Origin: Amborella trichopoda
Taxonomy: Eukaryota; Streptophyta; Magnoliopsida; Amborellales; Amborellaceae
NCBI RefSeq assembly: GCF_000471905.2
Contig: NW_006499436.1
Span: 234,117-298,116 of the forward strand
Direction: 5' to 3'
Length of the DNA stretch: 64,000 nucleotides
Shown here: one piece after another, positions 35,801 through 44,630 of the stretch
Numbering within the stretch: position 1 is the stretch's first letter
Layout: every line of letters starts with the position of its first letter
Notes under the pieces: model-generated
Seen by the model: the letters and a program-made list of their open reading frames with translations, nothing else
Database searches by the model: none
Told to the model about the DNA's origin: nothing
Position numbers and translations under genes: made by a program

Positions 35801-36795
35801 AATACTCTTATTATATGTAGGTGATATCCTGATAGCTGGAAATGACTTAAAAAGAATTGATAAAACTAAATCATGACTTTCTTCTTGGTTTGAGATGAAA
35901 GATATGGGAGAAGCATCTTATGTCTTAGGTATACAAATAACTAGAGATAGAAAATCAAATATGTTGTGCTTGAGTCAAGAGGGATATCTTGACTCTGTCC
36001 TCAAAAGATTTCAAATAAAAAATTGTAAACCATTGTTTACTCATGTTGAAAATGGAGTAAAGTTATCTAGGAAGGATTGTCCAGTAGAAGGACAAGAAAA
36101 GCCTAATGTTCCCTATGCATAAGCTATTGGTAGCTTAGTATATACAGTAAGATGTACAATACCAGATTTTAGTTATATCGTAAGACTTGTTAATAGATAT
36201 CAAAGTAATCCACACATAGCTCATTGGAAAACAGTAAAAAGAATTTTGAAGTACATTAAGGGAACAAAGCATCTAAAATTGTGTTTTCAAGCAGATAAGC
36301 TTGAAGTTATAGGATATTCAGATGAGGATTTTGCTGGGGATAAGGATTATAGTAAGTTCATCTCAGGACATATTTTTCCCTTTGGATGGGTTGTTATTTC
36401 TTAGTTTAACAAGAAACAAGGATGTGCAGCTAGGTACACACAAGAAACATAATATATTGCATGTAGCACTGCTTGTAGTTTTGCTATCTAGATAAATTGC
36501 TTTATAGATAACTTGAAGCTGCAAATAATCGACGGATCGATCCAAATATTTTGTGACAATCAAGCTGCAATTAAATTAATTTAAAGTGGAGCAAATAGCT
36601 CTAAAGAAAGATATATAAATGTTCAATATCACTACCTTTAGGATGTAGTTGAGAAAGATGAAGTAACCGTTAGTTACTTGCCCTCATCAGATATGATCGA
36701 TGATCCATTAACAAAGGGTCTAAGTGTTGAATTACTGTTTAAGCACACTAGCTTAATGAGACTTAAAAATGTGTATGTCAGTCAGTTTTCATGAG
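32817..36795 (+). pseudogene. Copia gag-pol polyprotein, disrupted
   Basis: Gag (32817-33540) opens MTSRIVMAELSKVEKLNENN and continues with a UBN2/retrotran_gag-like domain; a frameshift after MRVP moves the frame near 33290. A zinc knuckle near 33560 reads KCFLCG, stop, PDHFKIR, so it is interrupted and lacks its last Cys. The pre-integrase motif TWHLKLGHI is near 34145 and the integrase HSDICGPLN near 34323, followed by GIAKRHNRTLLEMTRFMM near 34620. RT (35300-36110) has QMDVKTAFLNGKL, but its catalytic YVDD is YVGD near 35817. RNase H follows with DEDFAGD near 36320. Family role: reverse transcription and integration of the element. This copy cannot encode a working RT. Confidence 0.92.
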
Positions 36796-36967
36796 TAATA
36801 AATCCGCATTAACGTGAAATCCTCATGATGGACATTTGTTATGAGAAGCATATACGCGAAAGCATGAGAAAAACCTCATGGCAAGATTTTTTTTTAAAGA
36901 TCATACTCAAAAGTGGGAGTATGCATGTGACTTATTTTACGTTCGACCGTCATGACCAAGTGGGGGA

Positions 36968-37367
36968 TGTTAACGCGTATGACCATAAGGCCTAGCGTGA
37001 CTTTGCCTACAATTGTGGGCTGGGAGGCCTACAATTGTGGGAGGAATCCTATGCTTATCATATCAAATGTTCACATGAACCAATGTCTATATGAATGTTG
37101 ATGAATGTCCCTAAGATCAGAAAAGACAATTTCTCAGAGACCCGTTGGAAAGATAATCGTTAAGCCCTTTTCTTCTCCCGATAAAATGGGAAACCAGATA
37201 GAGGAAGAATACAACAAGAAAGAAAGATATACAAAGTTTCATCTGTAAACACATAACTTCCCTATCTCAATAGGGCAAGAAAAATTCGGGCTCTGCGATC
37301 ACCAGCTTCACAGTATTTTTTTTATCTCGGGTTGGTATCATACACGTGCCATCAATTTCCACTTTCA
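36968..37367 (+). repeat. 3' LTR of the Copia element
   Basis: Starts TGTTAACGCGTATGACCATA after the purine tract, ends ..CCACTTTCA; colinear with the 5' LTR with scattered substitutions, mostly transitions. Confidence 0.9.
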
Positions 37368-37567
37368 CTCGTCAGTGATGTATTTAGGTGATATATTTGA
37401 TGAAGTAGATCAACTGATCAATAATTAAATTATCTATTTTTATTGCATATTATTTAAACTTATTTTATATGATGAACCACAAATACATGTGAAGGACTAC
37501 TATACGAGCTTTAGCTTTGGAGATTGAAATTGTTACTGAGAGGTCAATTTCAGTGAAATTTCGTGAA

Positions 37568-37576
37568 TTTTATTAA
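37568..37576. repeat. Target-site duplication of M2a, left
   Basis: TTTTATTAA, repeated exactly at 37972-37980 on the other side of the element. Confidence 0.75.
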
Positions 37577-37971
37577 CGGTGAGGTTTGCATAAGGTTGCA
37601 ACCTTTAACAATCCAATTAAGGTGCACCTCTAAATTTCACCATAAATGTAATTTTGATATAAAAAATTCTTTAGGATGGTTTGAGAATTTAATTTTATCT
37701 CTAATTGTAGAATTTTAAAATTTTAAAATGGTTCAAATCAAGTAGATCTATAAACACATGAAAATCTTGAAAATGAACGGTTCAGTTAATGTGTTGACGA
37801 TACACTGTTTCGTGGACTCAAAAGCTTTCTTGCTGTTAAAATTCAAGCATCTCGATGTTGAGATGATCAATTAGAGGGTTTTCCAACATCCAAACAATAT
37901 TTTATTATGGACTTTTGAGGCGCATCTTTGATTCTACATTTTAAGGTTTCAACCTTATAATAACTTTTCCT
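37577..37971. mobile_element. M2-family MITE, copy a
   Basis: Ends: GTTTGCATAAGGTTGCAACC at the left and 'aaggtttcaaccttataata' at the right, which are inverted repeats. The interior includes GTAGATCTATAAACACATG and GATGTTGAGATGATCAATTA, shared with M2b and M2c. 395 bp, flanked by perfect 9-bp TTTTATTAA duplications. No coding capacity. Confidence 0.78.
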
Positions 37972-37981
37972 TTTTATTAAT

Positions 37982-38378
37982 GGGGAAAAGTTTATACATA
38001 GCCGAGGCTCTAAACAATCAAATTTGAGCCCACCTCAAAAATTTCACTAGAAGAGGTTGTTTTGATGCCCAAATATCTTTAAATTGATCATCTTGACATC
38101 AAGATGCATGTACATGAGAAAAAAAAATGGATTTCCAGTTTTGGAAATAGTGCATCTTATAGCTTGTTTTTGTATTGACAATTTTTAAGATTTTCAAGTT
38201 GTCATAGATCTACTGAATCTACAATATTTTTGAAGATTTAAATTTTATAATTAAATATAAAAATGTATTTTAAGGCTATCACAAATATTTTCAGTATTGA
38301 AACTACTTTTCTCGATACTATTTAAAGATAGGCTCCAATTTGATTGTTTAGAACCTCGGCTCTACGCAAACCCCACCC
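37982..38378. mobile_element. M1-family MITE, copy c
   Basis: Long TIRs (GGGGAAAAGTTTATACATAG.. and ..CTACGCAAACCCCACCC, with GAGGCTCTAAACAATCAAAT mirrored). 397 bp. Perfect 9-bp duplications TTTATTAAT lie at 37973-37981 and 38379-38387. Orientation is opposite to M1a by its interior. Its left duplication overlaps the right duplication of M2a, so one element landed in the other's target site. Confidence 0.82.
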
Positions 38379-38439
38379 TTTATTAATTGCTATTGTCTTT
38401 TTCTTAATATAATATACTATATGATACATTATAATATAA

Positions 38440-38673
38440 GGGATTGTATACAATGAGACCAATTATCTTTGGTATAAGGAGGTCACAATTACTTATGGCC
38501 ATCCGATGTGAAATTCGAGAGCTTGATAATGTCGCAAAGTTTGAAAAAAAATAAAATTAAAACTTTGAGCTTGGTCAATGGAATAAATGCAACCACCCAA
38601 TTTTACATTCAATGGGCAAGATATTTGTGACCACCATGTATCAAATGTAAATGGCCTCATTGTATACTTTTTC
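38440..38673. mobile_element. M4-family MITE, copy e (best preserved)
   Basis: GGGATTGTATACAATGAGAC at the left; the right is ..GCCTCATTGTATACTTTTTC. Inner arms 'ggtataaggaggtcacaatt' and 'gtgaccaccatgtatcaaat' are also inverted. 234 bp, flanked by perfect 9-bp duplications ATAATATAA (38431-38439 and 38674-38682), although the flanks are AT-rich so chance is not negligible. Confidence 0.75.
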
Positions 38674-38794
38674 ATAATATAATATGCATAAACTATAAAA
38701 TCTTATGTAAAAGGGTATGTCATTTCTTCAATATAATATAATATATGATATACTACATATATAACATAGAATATATTGTATATAATATAAATAA

Positions 38795-39400
38795 TATGGT
38801 CAATAATCCAAGAAAATAGAGAGATTGAGGAAGATATCGCACATAGAATTAGAGCTAGGTAGATGAAGTGGAGATGTGCAATCGAAGTTTTATGCGACCA
38901 CCGCATACTAATAAAGCTAAAGGAAAAATTCTATAGGACAACAAGACCAACTTTGTTTTATGGGGTAGAATGTTGGGTGGTCCAGAAACAACATACCCAT
39001 AAGATGAGTGAAGCCAAGATGAGGATGATAACATGGATGAGTGACAAGACAATAAGGGATAGAATTCTAAATGAATAAATTCAGGATAACTTATGTGTGA
39101 CTCCAATAGGCAAAAGATGAGAGAAATTAGACTTAGGTGGGCTTGGCATGTACAACGCAGACTCAATACAATACAGGGTAGGAGGTGTGAGTTGGTTCAA
39201 GTAGAAGGCTAAAAAAGGGCAAGGGGTAAGCCCAGAAGATATAGTTAAAATTAGTGAGAAAATAAATTGTGATATATGGCCTCATTGAGCATATAGCCAT
39301 TGATAGAACAAAATGGCAGACCAGGATTCATGTAGTCGACCTCAAATAATTGAGAATAAACTTTGATGACGACGGCGGCGGCAGCAATGATGATAAATAA
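38795..39400 (+). pseudogene. LINE reverse transcriptase C-terminal region and 3' end
   Basis: Plus-strand pieces read SIIQENREIEEDIAHRI, MKWRCAIEVLCDHRI, KLKEKFYRTTRP, LFYGVECW, then MSEAKMRMITWMSDKTIRDR, MREIRLRWAWHVQRR and finally RTKWQTRIHVVDL. This is the conserved C-terminal part of a common plant non-LTR retrotransposon protein. Stops and frameshifts are present. The end at about 39363-39397 is a GATGAC/GGCGGC-rich simple repeat, as expected for the 3' tail of RTE-like LINEs. It is 5' truncated, as is usual for LINE insertions. Confidence 0.8.
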
Positions 39401-40510
39401 TATAATATATAAACCATAATTTTTTATATAAAAATTCGCTCAGGGCTATCGAGACTTTATCTCTCTGTTCAATTTAGCAAAACTTTGTTGAAAATATGTT
39501 AAAATGACTACAGTGTGCTCGTGCGGGAGCACATTAAACATTAACTTGGTTATTCACTTAATATTAAATTTTAGAAGTCCTTTAGAATTACCATCTAATT
39601 ATTTTTACTAATTGGAATTGAATTTTGAGTTTTTAAGCATTTAGATGTATTATTATTTAAAAACTTTGAGCACTAGAGTAGATCAGCCTTCCATTTGAAT
39701 GATATGCGTCGGGCCGGATATGAACTAAAAAACAGAAAAAAAGAAAAAAAAAAATGCAGAGTCATCTTTCTCATGTTTATGTGATTATTTAAGTCATTTT
39801 TAAATAAAAAAGTATACATCTATATCCAATTAAAAATCCGAGCTCAAAAAGAAAATAAAACCCAATTTTCATTTCTTTGATTTATTCGAGTTGGACTACA
39901 AATATGAAATCCTTCAAAAAGATGCGATTAAAAGTGACACGAACAACAAAATGCATTTAACATTACAAAATTTTTGGATAAACAAAAGAAAAATTTAAAA
40001 ATATTAGATTCGTCATATGAAGAAAAAGGAAAATTTTTTTACCTATGATTTCATTGATTTGGAATATTATAAACATTTCATGCAAATTGAAGAAATAAGG
40101 CTAAAAAATTAAATAAAATTGGGAAGACTCCTCACCGATTTTGATCACGATATGCGATTCTCATTAGAATCAACATTAAATCTGCCTCATATAAAACACA
40201 ATATAAAATTAACCATAAAAGAAAAACATATTTTCTATTAAGTTTTTACATTACTCCTAAAATAAAAGTTTTTTCTGTGAGGAATAATTTTGTTCAAGGG
40301 CACACATACTTGCAAGACTATTAAGAGACCATGTTACTCCAACTAACTAAATATTGATAATATTAAGGAAAAGAGAGTCTATCCAGAGGCCATTATGCTG
40401 AAATATAGGCTAAATAGCTCTTCTTTAAGAAGTGGATAGAGGGTTTAGGTTTTTGGGTTGTTATATTATTATTGTTATACATGGTAAAGGAAATATGGCA
40501 TTCATACAGC
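39401..40510. other. Intergenic, nothing recognised
   Basis: AT-rich, no reading frame or repeat boundary that I can support. Confidence 0.35.
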
Positions 40511-40513
40511 TGT

Positions 40514-40712
40514 GAGCATAGGGATACAGCAGGATCTGGCTAGGGTCGTGGTGGTAGCATCTCTATATCCAGTTGCCACATCGTGGTATCCATTCCTATC
40601 ACTGACACTTCCGATTAACACCTTCAAAATATAACTCCCTAATCTATTGAAAAAATGGGTAGGGGCATGTCTTCCCCACTGAATTATAACAAAAAAAAAG
40701 GGAACAAAAAAA
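40514..40712 (+). mobile_element. SINE-like unit 1
   Basis: Begins after the direct repeat GAGCATAGGGATACAGC (40514-40530). The body has a box-A-like TGGCTAGGGTCGTGG (40538-40552) and, about 45 bp on, a box-B-like GGTATCCATTCC (about 40588), the spacing of a tRNA-derived promoter. The 3' end reads 'gggtaggggcatgtcttccc' then ACTGAATTATAAC and an A-rich tail. The direct repeat recurs after the tail as GAGCATAGCGATATAGC (40713-40729). tRNA origin is an inference; the boxes are imperfect. Confidence 0.5.
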
Positions 40713-40908
40713 GAGCATAGCGATATAGCTTCAAGTCTATATGGGCTGGGGTCGTAGTGGTAGCATCTCCATACCAGTTACCACATCGTGGTATCCATTC
40801 CTATCACGTATACCCTCAATTAACACCTTCAAAATATAACTCCCTGATCTATTGAAAAAACAGATAGGGGCCAATCTTCCCCATTGAATTACCCAAAAAA
40901 AAAAAAAG
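40713..40908 (+). mobile_element. SINE-like unit 2
   Basis: Same body as unit 1 (GGGGTCGTAGTGGTAGCATC, CATCGTGGTATCCATTCC, then 'gataggggccaatcttcccc' and TGAATTA) with a 13-base A tail. The preceding CATAGCGATATAGCTTCAAG.. recurs after the tail as CATAGGGATATAGCTCCAAG.. (from about 40910), extending the direct repeat to about 27 bp with few mismatches. Two similar units sharing one flanking repeat look like successive insertions at one site or an unequal crossover. Confidence 0.5.
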
Positions 40909-40934
40909 TACATAGGGATATAGCTCCAAGTCTA

Positions 40935-41783
40935 TATCGATGCTATAGGTATTTGCTTGCTATATCTCTACTATCTGATATTGTATTTTCTTCTCAATAA
41001 GAGAGATTTTCATTGTGTTGTGCACAAGAGGTAAACATAGAGGCAATTACAAAATTTAGAGTAGAAAGCAAATCAGTGTCCTTATCATGTATAAGAAATA
41101 TTTAGAACACTTTGAGTGACCTAATTATTAACTTTTGTTTTTATTAAGGCCACGTAGAGACTAAACCTCACAAATACAAAGGCTCTGTTAGGTAAATTAG
41201 AAGTTTTTGTTATGTGTAAGTGTGTGTATTCATATGAACTAGTGTGCTAATATCAATATTTTCCTATAGATATATAATACACACACGTTACTTTATGAGG
41301 CACATTGCCAATATTTGTTTTTCAATATAAATTCATAGTGATTTCATGTCAGCAAGTAGCAAATGTAGTAGCTCTGAAAGCCTTCAATCTTTAATAAATT
41401 TTAATTTTTTTAGTGAATTGTCTATTTAACAAAAATTTATCATACATTAATTTATTCCTAATTGTCATTCAGTCATATATTTGAACCTGTTAAAAACAAA
41501 TCTTATTTGTTATTAAGTATATTATAGTTTTGATCCTTACATCTAAGGCTATTTCAAAAAAAATTCTTCAGTATAACTGGATTATACTTATTTTCTTTGA
41601 TCGCCAGATATTAGGAGGTGGTTGTTGATATAATTTCACCTATTCTACATTTATATTTATGCATTTCTAAATATCAATCAAATTTATTTATGGCTCTTGC
41701 GCATCTAATACTATATAAGTTAGCATAACTACTATCGTTTTAAGAAGTACGAAAAAAAATATCCCGGTAGGCCTATTTTTTTT
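40935..41783. other. Intergenic, nothing recognised
   Basis: No gene or repeat end that I can support. Confidence 0.35.
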
Positions 41784-42166
41784 GGGTGTGGTTTGTATAG
41801 AGCCAAGGCTCTAAACAGTCAAAGTAAACTACACATTCAAATAGTGTCGAGAAATGTGTTTCTAATATTGGAAATCTTTGTGATATCGTTGAAATATATT
41901 TTTATCTTTAATTATAAAATTTGAAGATTAAAAAATAGTGTAGATTGAGCAGATCTATGAAATCTTGAAATTTGACTGTCCAAAAATTCTTTACAAGATG
42001 CACTATTTCCAAAACTTTAAATTTTTTTTTTCTCATATCCACGCATCTTGATGTCGATATGATCAATTTGAGAATATTTGAGCATCAAAACAATATCTTC
42101 TAGTGAAACTTTTGAAGTGGGCTCTAATTTGATTGTTTAGAGCCTCGGCGCTATACAAACTTTTTC
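41784..42166. mobile_element. M1-family MITE, copy d
   Basis: GGGTGTGGTTTGTATAGAGC.. at the left and ..GCTATACAAACTTTTTC at the right; inverted CTCTAAACAGTCAAA / CTAATTTGATTGTTTAGAG. Interior matches M1a. Target duplication not clear. Confidence 0.75.
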
Positions 42167-42250
42167 GGTTTTATTTTGTCACTGCAATAAAACTACAACA
42201 GTAAGAATAGAAAACAAATAGGTATATTATATTGGGTTTATTATAAATTT

Positions 42251-42610
42251 GGTGTGGTTTCTATGAGGTTGTAACTTTAAACAATTCAATTAAGGCGTAC
42301 TTTTAAATTTGATCATAACATATAATTTTGGTATAGATTTTTTAAGATTATCAAAAAATTTATTTTCATATTGAAATATAAAATTTTAAATTAAAAAAAT
42401 AGTTAAAATCATGTAGATCTATAAACATATAAAATCTTGAAAATGGATGGCCTAGATAAAGTGTTGACTAATTTTTTTTATTTTTTTTTCCTATTCATAA
42501 ATCTCACATGTTAGAGGGGTTTTTAACATTAAAACAACTTTCTTTGATGGATTTTTGAGGTGCTTATGTAATTCTAGATTTTAAGGTGGCTCCCTATATA
42601 AACTTTTTCC
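42251..42610. mobile_element. M2-family MITE, copy b
   Basis: 'ggtgtggtttctatgaggtt' at the left, 'aaggtggctccctatataaa' then CTTTTTCC at the right; interior GTAGATCTATAAACATATA as in M2a and M2c. It abuts M1e (next element) with only three bases between them. Confidence 0.65.
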
Positions 42611-42613
42611 AAA

Positions 42614-43011
42614 GGTACAGTTTGTATAGAACCAATGTTCTAAATAATCAAAGTAAGGTACACTTTCAAATAGTGTCGAGAAATATGGTTTCGATACTAA
42701 AAACTTTTGTGATAGCCTTAAAATATAATTTTATATTTAATTATTATATTTAATTATAAAATTTAAAGCTTAAAAAATAGTGTAGATCGAACAGATCTAT
42801 TGAAACTTGAAAACCTTGAAAATTGATAGTTCAAAAATATGTTACATGATACACTATTTTCAATTTTTTTTTTTTACATGTTCATGTATCTTGATTGCCG
42901 AGATCATCAATTTGAAGATATTTGGGCATCAAAACGACCTCTTATAAAGAAATTTTTGAAGTGGGCTCTAATTTGATTGTTTAGAGCCTCGGCTCTATAT
43001 AAACTTTTTCC
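42614..43011. mobile_element. M1-family MITE, copy e
   Basis: 'acagtttgtatagaaccaat' at the left and ..GAGCCTCGGCTCTATATAAA at the right; includes an internal 'ttaattatatttaattataa' slippage. Directly adjacent to M2b, repeating the M2-M1 pairing seen at 37.6-38.4 kb. Confidence 0.72.
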
Positions 43012-44263
43012 TTATAAAATAGATAAACAAAAAACTCTCTTTTCCTCTTCACTGCTCACTCTCCCCCTGCAACTTTGAAGCCCTGACCCTGCTCGCAGCC
43101 CTCTGACACCCACTCCGGGGTACTTTGAAGCCCTCCCAGAGCGCCATAAATCTATCTCTAAAGACGCCGGCGTTTTCTAGTGTTTGCTTTTTTGTTTCTC
43201 TCTATATAATGGAGAGTGGACAGGCTAACAGTGGCGTAGAGAAAATGTCGATGCAGCTGATGATTCCATTGCTCCCCTGCATTCAATCAAGAGCCTGTGT
43301 ATGTGGTGAGGAGAAAATGTGAGTAATTTTTCTTTTTTTTTTCAGTTATTGTTTTGCCCTCTTCAATTCATGGCATGTGTATGTGGCGAGGAGAAAATGT
43401 GAGTAAATTTTTTTATTTTTTTTCGTTTAGTTGTTTTGCCCTCTTCACTTCATGGCATGCTAAATGTGATTATTCAATATACCAGATCAAATAATATTCA
43501 TCTTGTTGTTAACTTTCTTCTTTTTATGGCATTTTTCTGTGGGTGATCAGTAGCTTCAATTTTTTGAATTCATCTAAACGACATTAATATTTTGTGGGTT
43601 TAGTCCATGACCTGGTTCTTTTCATTTCAAGATTTTTATTCGAATTAAACTAACCAGTGCATAGTGAAAAAAAAAAAATCAAACTAATCATTGAAATCAA
43701 TTATTTTCCCTATTTATGTATGATTTTCAGCCATTGTTTTCATTTCTTTTGTTATTGAAGTTTGACTACTGGTTTCATTTGTTTTGTTTCGTTTACTTCT
43801 TGGTTGAATTAAACTATACAGTGCAAAAATATTGTACCTCCGTTGCCTGTATTCAGTATTGAGATTTGACATGGAGTGCATGGATTAATTGGTATGTGGA
43901 CATTTAATGGTCAAAAAAATATTTTTTTTTCTTCATTGAATTTACCTGATTTCATTATTCTTGCTTAGCAGGGGATAACCAAGCTCCTCTTAACTCGCAT
44001 TCCCCATTTTTAGGAGGTATGATGACAAATCTACATTATAGACATATTGAATCTCTCTCACCTGGATAACCAAGCTCCTCTTAACTCGTATTCCAGATTT
44101 TTTACCAAGTGCTATCAAGCAACATACACCCCTATCCCAGGGACAGGCGAGTTCCAGGAGAAGCCTATTTCCAGAACAGGCATCTCCTGGTACATTGACA
44201 GGCGTTTTACGTCTCTACCTCTCTCTCTAAGTAAAATAATATATATCTTGAACCCAGGTTTAC
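43012..44263 (+). promoter_or_regulatory. Putative promoter / 5' leader region of PUR3
   Basis: Abrupt change to CT-rich, GC-richer sequence at 43030-43210 (typical plant core-promoter pyrimidine patches), a TATA-like CTATATAATGG at 43202-43212, and a GTGAGT donor-like word at 43319. The short frame 43209-43322 (starting MESGQANSGVEKM) could be an upstream exon or uORF. An 80-bp segment including that donor-like word is duplicated (43297-43374 and 43376-43457), and a 30-bp word 'ataaccaagctcctcttaac' recurs at 43975 and 44072. Transcript evidence is absent, so leader structure is unknown. Confidence 0.35.
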
Positions 44264-44630
44264 ATGGGGCTTTTAGGCCTAGTTTTCGAGCCCAAAACCT
44301 CTGTCCTCCAACCATCTACTCCATCATTTTCTCTCTCCAGGTCACTTCCTCCCCCTTCCTCGTTCCATTATCTCTCACAGAGACCACAGAACTATACACC
44401 CTCTCTAAAACTAGTTAACCCAATGCCTAAAGCTTTCAAAGCTTTAGCATTTGCCCCAGATTCAGAAAGTGGGCGCTTAAAGAACGAGGTGGAAGAGAAT
44501 TTGCATATTCGACGAAAGAAATTGGCAGTTTTTGTCTCAGGAGGAGGGTCCAATTTCAAATCTTTGCATGAGGCCAGCCTTCAAGGTAGAATCCATGGAG
44601 AAGTTTCAGTGGTGGTCACTGATAAACCTG
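44264..44630 (+). CDS. PUR3: PUR3 exon 1 (transit peptide, phosphate-binding loop)
   Basis: Residues 1-122 plus one base. The first in-frame Met, MGLLGLVFEPKTS, is taken as the start; a later Met (residue 54) would shorten the targeting sequence. Ends VVVTDKP-G at donor GTAAAC. Confidence 0.88.

Larger units (their letters stand above)
30915..37367 (+). mobile_element. Full-length Ty1/copia retrotransposon, defective (6.45 kb)
   Basis: Two LTRs (30915-31321 and 36968-37367) enclose, in order, a primer-binding-like TGGAATCATAGC, a long 1.5-kb leader, gag, pre-integrase, integrase, RT and RNase H, then a purine tract AAGTGGGGGA just before the 3' LTR. The order integrase-before-RT defines Copia. 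The LTRs differ at roughly ten of the first ninety bases, so the insertion is not recent. No matching 5-bp target duplication is visible (AGTAC at the left, CTCGT at the right). Coding sequence is broken in many places. Confidence 0.92.

Noticed and set aside
30910..37372. 5-bp target duplication for the full-length Copia
   Set aside because: AGTAC at the left and CTCGT at the right do not match; either decayed or lost by recombination.
38703..39166. Minus-strand frames with hydrophobic stretches
   Set aside because: They are antisense to the LINE RT fragment, whose plus-strand motifs are clear.
44047..44418. Alternative 123-codon frame overlapping the start of PUR3
   Set aside because: It is in a different frame from the conserved enzyme and has no recognisable motif; at best it is upstream leader sequence.
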